Shown piece after piece: positions 46,749-56,834 of a DNA stretch of 64,000 nucleotides. The notes below the pieces were generated by a model. That model was not told the origin of the DNA and did not search any database. It saw only the letters and a list, made by a program, of their open reading frames with translations. The stretch lies in contig CM033726.1 in assembly GCA_019671005.1 (NCBI GenBank), positions 24,438,440 through 24,502,439 of the forward strand. The letters are read 5' to 3'. Within the stretch, counting starts at the first letter, position 1; each line of letters begins with the position of its first letter. The translations under genes and the position numbers were made by a program. Origin of the DNA: Hibiscus mutabilis. Taxonomy: Eukaryota > Streptophyta > Magnoliopsida > Malvales > Malvaceae.

Positions 46749-47585
46749 ACATCGGTATTCACAGTATTTAAAGGATATGACACCTGAATAACCGGGATGA
46801 CGCTCCCAAACAAAATTTTGGAATAATGAGAAGCCCTAAACTATAAACGGCAATATCAGATGCATGAATATGGCATTAATTTGAATGCATAAAAAAATTC
46901 TCAATGCCTGTTGTACCAAAAGAGATGACACCCGGAGACCCGAGATGTCACTCCTAACTGGATACCGAGACCATGAGAACTAACTTTAATACAACATACA
47001 AAATTTATTATATAAAAAATGCCAATATTTAAAATACATAATCAACAAAACTATATTTTACCATATATCTAAGCCAATATTAAATTGAAATAAATAAAGA
47101 GATAAAGATCGAATCTTACCCCACTAGAATCTCGATTGAAAAGCTTCGACCGGCATCCATCAAAATCTCTGCGCCATCTAACCATGGTCTAAAAACCAAC
47201 CCGATCGAACCTCGAAGGAACTTTCGATAGGATGATTAATCGAACCAACCCGTGACCGAGAGGATTGTTCTCCTTAATTTGGGAGCCGAGAAAACTGCTC
47301 TCTTAATTGGCTTCCGCCGCCCCCTCTTTTTTTCATTCCATGCCCTCCACCGGCTATTTATAGCCAAAGATGAAGGAAAGGTATGGTTGTGCTATGCCCA
47401 CGTTACTCTCCCTTTTTAATTAATTTATTATTATTTTGCTTTTTGCTTTTTTCATTTATTATTATTTTTTAATTATTAACTTTTTATTTTTTTATTTGCT
47501 TTTCTTTTTTTCATTTTCTTTATTTTATTGTTATTATAATAATTATAAGATATAATTCTAATACGAACAAAAATAATTGATTATA
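46749..47585 (-). repeat. Element X 3' LTR, proximal (U3/promoter) part
   Basis: It resumes after the chromovirus complex with ACATC, the partner of ACCTC at 24,464-24,468. Read on the minus strand it begins after a GCAAAGAAGGGCAGC polypurine-like tract and holds a TATAAATA box. The matching part of the 5' LTR is not in the window, so the start at 47,585 is tentative. The 47,400-47,560 stretch is an A/T and T-run region. Confidence 0.6.
47355..47362 (-). promoter_or_regulatory. TATA box of element X LTR
   Basis: The minus strand reads GGCTATAAATAGCC, a near-perfect TATA box inside a GGCTAT/ATAGCC inverted repeat (47,352-47,365). A purine-rich leader follows downstream on that strand. Confidence 0.55.
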
Positions 47586-47600
47586 GCTGCCCTTCTTTGC
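47586..47600 (-). other. Polypurine tract of element X
   Basis: The minus strand reads GCAAAGAAGGGCAGC next to the proposed LTR start. Confidence 0.5.
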
Positions 47601-47679
47601 TTATTTTTGTGAAACTAGAATAAAGCAAAGATCATAAGCACTCATTTTTATCCCACTTCTCAGTTCAGAGATTTAGAGC

Positions 47680-48270
47680 GGTAAGTTCTCCATATATAGA
47701 ATCGTTCACCCTTCATATGTCTAAAGTCTTCGAGCTGCAAGTCCTTCCTATATAGAACTTTCAGCTTGCCCTTAGCGAAATCTTCATGCTTCAAGTTCTT
47801 CCTATATAGAAATTTTCACCTTTCATTCGTTTGCCGCCTGGAACCACGAGTTCTCCTTGATCTTTTCATTTTTCCTTGGCGGACCTTTTTCAATTTTCAT
47901 CATTTTTTTGCCTCAAGTTCTTCCTATATAGAACTTTCCTCACCTTTCAGTCTTGGAGCTATAGTTTCTTCCTATACAGAACCTTCCACTTTCTTTGGGT
48001 GGATCCTTCGAGCTACAAGTTCTTACTATATAGAACTTCTCACCTTGAAATCCTAAAGCTACGAGTTTTTCCTATATAAAACTCTCGGCTTTAATGTTTT
48101 TGAGCCACGGGTTCTTCCTATATAAAACATTTCTCTTCAAAGTGTTAGAGTTGTGAGTTCTTCCTATATAGAACTTCTTACTATGAAATCTTGGAGCTAC
48201 AAGTTCTTCCTATATAGAACTTTTCATTCTGAAGTCTTGAAAATATGGGTTCTTCCTATATAGAACCTTT
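47680..48270 (-). repeat. Hairpin array 1 of element X (about 12 copies)
   Basis: AAGTTCT-TCCTATAT-AGAACTT and variants recur every ~45-60 bp. Perfect 7 bp copies sit at 47,915-47,936, ~48,017 and ~48,199. The copy at 48,063-48,084 is GAGTTTT/AAAACTC and the copy at 48,248-48,267 is GGTTCT/AGAACC, so both arms changed together. Several copies carry one mismatch. The + strand frames 47,766-48,079 read through the repeats and are not taken as genes. Confidence 0.8.
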
Positions 48271-48755
48271 GCCTTTGGAAATGTCACCCTTTTTTCTCTT
48301 GGTGTGAGCATAAAAAATTTCCACTACTTCCCAAAAGGCTGAAGAATGGAAATCCTCAAGATGATGCCCTAATTTCTGATCGTCTTGGCATCAAAAATTG
48401 AATGTCATAACATCACTGTTGGGTGAGTACAGAAGAACCTTGGTTCTTTGCTAAGATCCACCTCTTCACAAGTGAAGTTGCGGATTAAAATCCTAGATGG
48501 GATCTATTCCTCCAAAATGCGAGGTTGTAGATCAAAATATTTGATGGTCTTTGCATACATATTTCTGGTTGATTGACTTTGATCATCTCCTTGCTTCCCT
48601 TTTTAAGTGCCCTTTCAGATTTTCACTTTGGTTCTCTCTCTGTTTCTTTTTCGTTTTTCCTTTTTTTTTATTTTTTCTTCCTTTTCTTTTTTCTATTTTA
48701 TTTTTTGTTTCTTTTTCTTCTTTTTTCTCTCTCTTTTTCCTCTCCTTTTTTTAAA
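48271..48755. other. Non-coding stretch of element X ending in a pyrimidine tract
   Basis: There is no gene. 48,600-48,750 is almost pure C/T on the + strand, which creates spurious Phe/Ser-rich frames there. Confidence 0.5.
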
Positions 48756-48756
48756 T

Positions 48757-49350
48757 ATCCTTGTGAAAGGGTCGAGTTAAAAAATCTTAACTTAACAAAA
48801 ACTCATCCTTATGAAGGGATCAAATTGAAAAGTTCTTTTTAATTGAGAAAAACGTCCTTAGGAAAGGACTAAATTAAGAAATTCTCGTTTTATGAAAATG
48901 TGTCCTTATGAAAGGATTAAATTGAGAAATTCGAGTTTTAAGAAAAACATCCTTAAGAAAAGATAGAATTGAAAAACTTTTTGTTTTAAGAAAAGCATCC
49001 TTAAGAAAGAATATAATTGAGAAATTGGTTTTGAAAAAAAAACATCCTTAAGAAAGGACCGCATTAAGAAATTTGAGTTTTAATAAAAACATCCCTAAGA
49101 AAGGATCAAATTGAGAAATTCAGGTTTTAAGAAAAACATCCTTGTGAAAGGATAAAATTAAGAAATTTGCTTTTTAAGAAAAATGTCCTTATGGAAAGAT
49201 GAAATTAAGAAATTTGATTTTTTAGGAAAAACACCCTTATAGAAGGGTCAAATTAAGAAATTCAAGTCTTAAGAAAGACATCCTTATGAAAGGATAAAAT
49301 TAATAAATTAGAGTTTTAAGAAAATCATCCTTGTGGAAGGATAAAATTAG
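48757..49350 (-). repeat. Hairpin array 2a of element X (~47 bp period, ~13 copies)
   Basis: Each unit carries ATCCTT-NNNN-AAGGAT followed by AAATTGAGAAATT and a TTTTAAGAAAA tail. Paired changes keep the stem: GTCCTT/AAGGAC at 48,854-48,869 and ACCCTT/AAGGGT at 49,233-49,248. The same family forms a second block at 54,187-55,115. Confidence 0.82.
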
Positions 49351-49359
49351 TCTCGACAT

Positions 49360-49790
49360 CAAAAGAAAGCTTGACACCATAGCCGAAGGACTTATTGATG
49401 GCCCGAAGGTCTTAAGAACTGGATTCACGCCAACATGGCTACCAAAATCCCTTAAAAAGATGCCCCGGTTTCTACCCGTATTAACATCAAAATAAGGTTA
49501 GCATCATGCCCGAAGGACTTACTGATGGCCTGAAGGACTTATCACCATGCCCAAAGGACTTACAAGTGGCTCGGAGGACTTAAGAACTAGATTCAAGCCA
49601 ACATGGCTACCAAAATCCCTTAAAAAGAGGCCCCAGTTTCTACCATATTGACATCAAAATAAGGTTAGCATCATGCCCGAAGGACTTACTGATGGCCCGA
49701 AAGACTTATCACCATGCTCGAAAGACTTACAGGTGGCCCAGAGGATTTAAGAACTGGATTCACGCCAACATGGCTACCAATAGGAAATCT
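49360..49790 (-). repeat. 168 bp tandem repeat of element X
   Basis: The unit contains GAACTGGATTCACGCCAACA (49,416, 49,584, 49,751) and GCCCGAAGGACTTA-type submotifs. Two full units and a part are visible. Confidence 0.75.
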
Positions 49791-50398
49791 TCAATAAGAT
49801 CTACTACTTCAACGTGAAGCTGCAAACCAAATAACTGGATTCATTCCAACATGGCTACCCATAGAAATCTTCAATAAGATCTACTTCTTCAACATGAAGC
49901 TGCAGACCAAATAACTAGATTCACGCCAACATGGCTACCCATCGAAAATCTTCAATAAAATCCACCTCTTCAACATGAAGCTGCAGACCAAATAACTGGA
50001 TTCATGCTAACATGGCTACCCATAGAAATCTTCAATACGATCCACCTCTTCAACATGAAGCTGCAAACCAAATAACTGGATTCATGCCTACATGGATACC
50101 AATAGAAATCTCCAATAAGATCCACCTCTTCAACATGAAGCTACTGACCAAAAAAATGGATTCACGTCAAAATGGCTACCAATCAGAAGTCTTCAATATG
50201 ATCCACCTCTTTAACATGAAGCTGCAGACCAAATAATTGGATTCATGCCAACATGGCTACCAATCGAAAATCTTCAATAAGATCCACCTCTTCAACATGA
50301 AGTTGTAGACCAAATAACTGGATTCACGCCAACATGGCTACCAATCAAAAATCTTCAATAAGATCTACCTCTTCAACATGAAGCTGCAGACCGAATCT
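49751..50398 (-). repeat. 80 bp tandem repeat of element X (~8 copies)
   Basis: The unit starts near ATAACTGGATTCACGCCAAC, repeats at 49,831, 49,911, 49,992 and ~50,072 onward, and carries CTTCAACATGAAG. Its GGATTCACGCCAACATGGCT core is the one in the adjacent 168 bp repeat. The + strand frame at 50,012-50,236 is a read-through of repeats. Confidence 0.8.
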
Positions 50399-51020
50399 TT
50401 GGTAATACCTGCTTAAAATAAGTAAAATGCTTTTTAAAATTAGCATGCCCCTAACATAAGGATATCTATATGATTCGTGCATTGTAGCACTTTTTTATTT
50501 TTCCTCTTTCTTCTTCTTCTTTTTCTTCTTCTTTTTCTTCTTCTTTTCTCTTTTCTCTCTTTCTCTTTTTAAATCTATTTTAAAATCCTATTCCCTGAAA
50601 GGTCATTCTTCAAATTTCTTTACACCATTTTTTTGTGGTATACTCTTCAATTTTTATCTTCATCAATTGCATATCTTTCTTGCAATTGACTCACGCTTTT
50701 AACTCTCTTGCGCGAGTACCTCTCTTCTTCTTCTTTTTCGGGGTCACTACCCATTTTCACAAATAATCTCATTCTAGTCCCTATAATATTCTGATGTAGG
50801 GACTTTCATCATTCTTTTGTTCATCATTGCCCCATTCGATCTCTGGGCTCAACTACTTCCAAGTTCTTGACCCAATATTTAGAGTCTTCATCTACTTCAA
50901 CATCAGGGTGAGCAAAATGCTACCACTCCTTGAACTCATCCTTAATCTTCTTGCAACATCTCGACAGAACCAACTCTCGGTCCCTATACTTTAATTATCA
51001 TCAATAATTTTTTTAAAAAG
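50399..51020. other. Non-coding stretch of element X with TTC microsatellite
   Basis: A (TTCTTCTTT)n pyrimidine tract lies at ~50,500-50,570. I see no gene in the remainder. Confidence 0.5.
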
Positions 51021-51029
51021 GTTAGTCAT

Positions 51030-51450
51030 TTTGAAAATAGAACTTAGAGAAAATTCCTTAGACTTTGAAAACTAATGTTTGGGAGAAAAACCGTAGAAAA
51101 ACTGCCAAACATTTTTTAAAACTGATGTTTAGAGGAAATGGTAAGTATTAAAAGAACCGAAATTTGGAGAAAAAAGCCAAACATTTTTGAAAATTAATGT
51201 TTGGAGTAAATGCCCAAACACTTTTGGAAACTAATGCTTAGAGGAAATGACAAATATGTAAAAGAATTGAAATTTGGAGAAAATGCCCAAACATTTTTGA
51301 AAACTAATGTTTGGAGTAAATCAAAATTTGGAGTAAATGCCCAAACATTTTTGGAAACTAATGCTTGGAGGAAATGGCAATATATGTAAAAGAATTGAAA
51401 TTTGGAGAAAAAATGCCCAAACATTTTTGAAAACTAGTGTTTGATTCTAA
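51030..51450 (-). repeat. Hairpin array 3 of element X
   Basis: CCAAACATT and AATGTTTGG arms enclose a 10 bp loop; perfect copies are at 51,177-51,204 and 51,287-51,314. Variant copies (51,095-51,135, 51,213-51,240, 51,340-51,370) carry a mismatch. Spacer text GAAATTTGGAGAAAA repeats between them. Confidence 0.75.
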
Positions 51451-51870
51451 AATATCAAATGCACTAGCAAATTTGTATGTTTAGAAGATCTTAACTATTT
51501 TGGTGATATAAGCATATGCATGGTCTCCCCTAGTCCATTTAGGATTTCGAGAGGAACACTTCCCATACCTAATTTCTAGCCCATTTAAGGTGGTTCTCTT
51601 GATCTCACCACTCACTATGCCCCATCCTTCCCTCATTTGGCTGTCGACCAGACACTTCAAAGTTTGACATTCCTTGAAGAAAGGTTAACCCTTATAGGCG
51701 GAATATAATCTGAAGACAATCCCATTCAATTTAGGTATGTACAAATGATCAAAATGGTCTTTGGAGTCTTATAATATAGACCATGTGTCATGATTAAGCA
51801 AAAATTGTGCTCCTGAACTCGTTTAATTTGAATATGCTCATATGAAGTATTCTCTTCTCTTTCATTCCTC
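51451..51870. other. Non-coding stretch of element X
   Basis: I find no convincing gene, RNA or repeat. Short minus-strand frames exist but match nothing I recognise. Confidence 0.4.
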
Positions 51871-52340
51871 GGATCACTCTAGACTGCCTAATTTTGGGTT
51901 TTTACCCTAGAGTTCATTTCCTCTCTTTTGTACTTCGGACTGACTTGTTTCTGGTCGGCACTGATGCTCACTTTCTATTCAAGCTAATTGATCCTCTATA
52001 ATTCTTAAAACTTGATATTTACTTGAACGGAGGATTTCGTATAAATTCTCTAGGATTTTCTTCTGATCAAAGCCTCAACCATGTGCTTAACTTTCTCAGA
52101 CTGCATTCCTTTTTCGTTTTATTTTTAAGATTACTCCAGACTGCCCATTTTGGGTTTTTACCCTAGAGATCATTTCTTTCTTCTGTATCTTTAGATCGAC
52201 TTATTCTGGTCAGACATTGATGCCAACATGCTCAGGCAGATTACTCTTTTCTCTTTATTTTCAGGATTGCACTAGACTACCCTTTTTTGGGTTTTCACCC
52301 TGGAGTTGATTTCCTTTTTCTTTACCTTTGAACTGACTTG
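51871..52340 (-). repeat. Long-period degenerate repeat of element X
   Basis: A segment with GGGTTTTTACCC (or GGGTTTTCACCC) plus CTAGAG/CTGGAG and ATTTCCT recurs near 51,893, 52,153 and 52,288. The GGGT/ACCC core is again a small inverted repeat. Confidence 0.55.
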
Positions 52341-53829
52341 TATTCTAGTCGGTTATTAACGCTTACTTTCTATCTAAAGGTAATTAATCTTCCAAGGTTC
52401 TTAAAAATCGAGATTACCTGAAGTCCATTATTTATTTCTTCCAGTTAAGCTTCGTTCTTGCATTACTGGATCTAGGTGTACTCATGTAATGTATTCTTTT
52501 CTCTTTTATTCTTTTTCCTTTTCTTTTTCTTTTCTTTTTTTCTTTTTCTTTTCTTTTTTTCTTTTTCTTTTATTTTCTCTCTCTATTTCTCCATCCTTCT
52601 CTTTTTTTGACTAACTATTTTTGGGGTTTTCAGTCTCGAATCTCTTTTCTTTTATTGTATCTGTATTAGACCTTGATGTTTATTTATGCTTGGAACTAGT
52701 CAATTCTCAATGATTTTCTCAAATTGATGCTTATTGGCTAGTGACTTCTTCATGTGTCTTTTTTTTACTGCATTGTTCAATTTACTACGCTCACTCTCTA
52801 TTGCTTCAATTCTCTTCCTGACATTTTCCTTCTTGGCTTCGTTTGCTCGTTGAACCTAATATTGTCTTCAATCGCTTCCCTTTGGTGATTCTATGGCCTT
52901 CGTATCTAGTGTATCTGGTCACATTTCTTCCTCCTTGGAAAGTGAAAGAATGCCATTCTTCGTCCCATTCCTAGATATCGAGAGAGAGTTTCCAGGGGGA
53001 TAAAATTTTAGGCTCGACACTCGACTCAAGGATCTTAAACGACAAGTGTCTGAGAAGGGAATTTCCTAAAATAGGATATGCCCATAATATAAACACTTGC
53101 TTTGTTCCTCTGTTGGCCTAGATGGACTAGCAGATACTCGCATTTGCAATATCCCATGGTGTTTAATCTTATTTGAGGTTAAATTATATAATAAAAAAAG
53201 GTATGTACTTATACATTCTTTTTCGTAAATATGTGTATATGTGTATGGGAGAACAAAAACTACCCTATAACAATGAATGAAAAGTATAAAGATTCGAAGA
53301 ATGCAAAAAATGAAAAAATGTTTTTGAAATAACAAAATGGAATTTTCATTATGACAAAAATAACTACACTCTGACATTTGATTTAAAAAATCTACAACTT
53401 AGCTCATAGATTTCTTTTGAATTTTTCCCAAATACAAAGGGATCAACGGTTTTGAATTGCCTTTATCGATAGTCGTTTTCTCTAGGCTAGCTGTACCATT
53501 CCCCTGGGTACAATTAGTTTATACCAATTACGACATTGGATTTTTCCAAAGGATTTATTTTCCTTTGACCATTCGTAAAAATGGTTTTCGATGGACATTT
53601 GAATTATCTACTGTCTTAAACTTTACCGTGTTTAAGCATGTTACGCCAACATTTCTCTCGAACTTGCCAAACTCCAACATTTTCAAAAATAACTACAAGT
53701 ATCTTTGCAAAATATTCCTATTGTTTTCGGGTTTAAGTCTTATGGCTCTTTTGTGCAATGTTCTAAAAAAGGGAAACCAAAATGTGGGAAATCAAAATAA
53801 CATCTTTGCAAAAAGGTGAGAAATTCAAG
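52341..53829. other. Non-coding part of element X
   Basis: A CTTTTTCTTTT pyrimidine tract lies at ~52,495-52,575. The 120-codon + strand frame at 53,457-53,819 has no recognisable motif and lies opposite the element's direction; I do not call it a gene. Confidence 0.4.
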
Positions 53830-53914
53830 CATAGGGACCATCTCATTCTGGCCTTCTTGGCGCGATGCAAACTTGACACAATCTCCCTTGTTTTTTACTG
53901 CTGGATTAACTCTC

Positions 53915-54000
53915 ATGTTAGGATTCCCTCCCCAACCAACTTCTTAATTTCTTTCAGTAATGACTTACACTTTCTGGTGGAATGCCCAGTGCCACTATAG
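53915..54000 (-). pseudogene. Tat/Ogre-like gag C-terminal remnant in element X
   Basis: The minus strand reads YSGTGHSTRKCKSLLKEIKK followed by LVGEGIL, then a stop. Tat/Ogre-lineage gag proteins have a conserved H-(S/A)-G-x-x-G-H-(S/T)-T-x-x-C-x-x-L-K segment at this place. The first Cys/His of the motif is missing. This is the only protein homology seen in X and supports its minus orientation. Neighbouring minus-strand text is not open. Confidence 0.45.
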
Positions 54001-54186
54001 GAAAATAGGTAAAGGACCAAACAGAGCTCCCTTGCATCCAAGGCGTCAATACCCCCTCTCACCCTAGGCTCTTTCTAGCTTCGTGAGCACAAAAACCCGC
54101 AATCAACTTTATGGATTGATGTATGCAAAATTTTACATGCAGGAAAGAATAATTAAAAAAACTCTTTTCTTCTTTTTTATTTTTCA

Positions 54187-55115
54187 TCCTTAGAAAATGA
54201 TAGAATTAAATAATTCTCTTGTTTTTAGAGAAAAAAAAACAGTACTTAAGAAAGGATAAAATCAAGAAAAATATTCTTAAAAACTACGAAAAACATCCTT
54301 AAGACTGGTAGGATTAAGGAATCTTTTCGATTTTAGAAAACATCTTTAAGAAATTTTTGAGATAAAAAACGATCCTTAAGAAAGGACGGGATTGAAAAAA
54401 TTTTGTTTTTGAGAAAAACAATCCTTAAGGACGAACATAATTGAGAAATTCTTTTTGTTTAGAGGAAAACAACTTGTAGGAATTGATAATTTCTTTTTGT
54501 TTTGAGAAAAAACTTATTAAGAACTAAGTAAAACATCCTTAAGAAATGGTTTTAGAAAACATCCTTAAGAAAGGATAAAGTTGAGAAATCTTGTTGATTT
54601 TGAGTAAAAACTTCTTAAGAACTAAAAAAACATCCTTAAGAATTGGTAATATCGAAAAACATGCTAAAGAAAGGGTAGAATTGAGAAACCCATTTTCTTT
54701 TTCTTTTTTTAACAATATCCTTATGAAAGGATTGAATTAAGAAATATTTTCTTTGAAAATGTCCTTATGAAAGGACTGAATTAAAAGGCTCATATTAAAA
54801 GATGTTCTTGTGAAAGGATCGAAGAAGAAACTCTTATTATTATTTTTGAAGTAATGTCCTTATGAAAGGACAGAACAAGTGTATTTTTGAAAGGATTGAG
54901 AAAACCTTGCTTAAGAAATATTTTTTCTCATGGGAGGGTGGAAAAAAAGCTCAAAAAATGTCCTTGTGACAGGACTCGATCTAAAAAATCTTGTTGAAAC
55001 AACTTAAAATGTTCATTTTTTAAAATCGCCCTTATGAAAGGACTGGATTTAGAAATTTGGTTGAAAGGATATAGAAGTTCATTCTTGAAAATTTTCCTTA
55101 TGAAAGGATTTATCT
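54187..55115 (-). repeat. Hairpin array 2b of element X
   Basis: The same ATCCTT/AAGGAT family as 48,757-49,350, more irregular in spacing. Paired variants GTCCTT/AAGGAC occur at 54,761-54,776 and 54,856-54,871. About 14 recognisable copies. Confidence 0.75.
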
Positions 55116-56510
55116 TTCCTTAAAAAATTCGTGAAAGAATTTTTTGTAAGTGATTTTATGCAAATGAGATGCATGTGCATGCTTTCAAGGCGATGCAAAG
55201 ATGCAACTGCTACGAATACTTTACGAAAACTAGATGTTATGATGCTTGAGCATGTCGGGTGCTGTAATGTATAAAGAATGACTAACAACAATAAACAAAT
55301 GCAAGAACGCATGCAAATAAAGTGTTGATTCACAAATAGATCTTAGAACGAATTTCGTTTAATGAAGAAGATGTCTGATTACAAGAAGCTGAACTAATGA
55401 ATTACAGATAACAGTCAGCTTCTCTTCTTGAAATGAAGCAAGGCTCGCTCTCTATGTCTCGATTCTATCTTCGGCCTGATGGGAAACCCCTTTGTTCTCC
55501 TCTTATGCTACTCAAAAGATTCATGGCAGTGTGAGCTATGTGCCCCAGAGCCTTTGGGAATATCGCTGGCATGGGCAGGTAAAATGCAGACAAGGGTCTT
55601 CTCTTTGATGGATCCGAGTTCAAATAGATCAAATCTTGAACACGAGTCCAAACTATGTAGACCGGTTACTTTTGACAAGTGCCCCACTATTAGGCTATCC
55701 CAATTCTTCATTAGCCTTTGTTTGGGCCGACAGATACTGTAGCATTATCGCTCTTGGTATTACAAGACTTCTCTCTCATAATCGAATGCCCTCTAAATTG
55801 AACCATTCTCGAATCAACACCAATGATATGATGCATCATGCAAAAAGAAAGAGAAAAAGAAATACCAAAAAATAAAGTTAGTACGGTGGATGTAATCGAA
55901 AAAGTAAATTAAATATATGAAATGCCGAGATAAAAAGAAAGTAATAAATTTAAGCAATTAAAAGCACACACGGCATGCCAACATTGAAAACAACGGCAAA
56001 TAAAAATCAAACAAGGCCTAACATGGTTACTACTAAATGGTCAGAGTTCTTGACATGGTTTTAGAAGGTGGGCTCTTGAGGGCCACTACATGCGGCTCAG
56101 ATCTAAAGTTCTAAGGGTACCCGAACTGTCGTTATCGTCTACTAAGATGATAAGACATCGATTTGGGAGAGTACGTTTCCTTGTACTATACGGAGGTGAG
56201 AACCCCACTAAATACAAGGTTAGTACCCCGGAAGTGAATTACACAACGGTACAGAGGTGAAAACCCCCCACAAAACCATGTAATCGCTCCCACTTAACGA
56301 GGGACGGAGCTCGCAAAAAGCTCATGCATGAATGACATTTGTATATCAAACACCGTGCAAAAATGCATAAAAATGCAAGCAAACAAACACGAAAAATGAG
56401 GTTAAAAATTAAATTAAATCAAAATTTTATTTTTCTTCGCATTTAGGATACGAACCCTAACTAAGGCTTGACTCTCAAAATTTTTGTTTTTGAAAACAAA
56501 AAATTTTAGT
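55116..56510 (-). other. Untranslated leader region of element X
   Basis: It lies between the primer site (56,511) and array 2b in the minus direction. It holds no recognisable frame; small frames at 55,079-55,875 on both strands are not supported. The 56,160-56,290 part has GGTGAGAACCCC/GGTGAAAACCCC repeats. Confidence 0.45.
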
Positions 56511-56527
56511 CCCCAAGGGAGTCGCCA
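56511..56527 (-). other. Primer-binding site of element X
   Basis: The minus strand reads TGGCGACTCCCTTGGGG, starting with TGG three bases after the LTR end. The tRNA used is not identified. Confidence 0.55.
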
Positions 56528-56530
56528 TGC

Positions 56531-56745
56531 TGTAGCGACTAAAATTTGAAAAAACTTTTAATTTAAAAGTTAAAATGAGTGGTCCCTCATTTTTTAAAAT
56601 TTTTGGGTCGAATTTTCAAAATTAAGTCAATTTAAAAATTAAAGACTATGATTCGCTACCGGTCATTTATTTTTTAAAAAGGGTAGACCAGACACAAAAA
56701 ATAAAACTAAAGATTCAAAAACAGTTCGGGTTTGGTAGTCGGTTA
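56531..56745 (-). repeat. Element X 5' LTR, terminal fragment
   Basis: It is homologous to 24,111-24,325. It is cut at GGTTA by the copia element; the rest of this LTR must lie beyond the copia element, outside the window. Confidence 0.75.
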
Positions 56746-56834
56746 TGTTAGAGTATGCCCAAAGACCAATCATAAGATGATTGTAAATGACATTTGTTTT
56801 TACCTTGTTTATTCATAAAGAGACATTGCCATTA

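Larger units (their letters stand above)
24111..56745 (-). mobile_element. Element X: minus-strand LARD-like, Tat/Ogre-related LTR element without pol, split by nested insertions
   Basis: Its LTR end TGTAGCGACTAAAA occurs at 24,111 and again at 56,531, with ~0.2 kb of homologous LTR after each. A primer-site-like sequence next to 56,531, a polypurine tract near 47,590 and a TATAAATA box at 47,355 all read on the minus strand, so the element runs right to left. The 3' LTR (24,111-24,468 plus 46,749-47,585) was split by the chromovirus complex, and the 5' LTR was cut at 56,745 by the copia element. The ~8.9 kb body contains tandem arrays and one gag remnant only. It inserted into the tRNA-like array; the left flank is GGTTT. 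Confidence 0.72.

Noticed and set aside
48551..48842. Phe/Ser/Leu-rich frames suggesting membrane proteins
   Set aside because: They are translations of a near-pure pyrimidine tract; hydrophobicity is a composition artefact.
47680..50398. Regularly spaced palindromic repeats as a possible CRISPR-like array
   Set aside because: Plant nuclear context, repeats too diverged, spacers not unique, no associated genes.
53457..53819. 120-codon + strand frame in element X as a possible gene
   Set aside because: No recognisable motif or domain, A/T-rich composition, and opposite to the element's inferred direction.
55479..55875. Frames of 67-87 codons on both strands near 55.5-55.9 kb as host exons
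   Set aside because: They lie within the leader of element X, lack splice context or motifs, and overlap each other on opposite strands.
46749..56745. Element X read as a + strand element
   Set aside because: PBS, polypurine tract, TATAAATA and the gag scrap are all consistent only on the minus strand.
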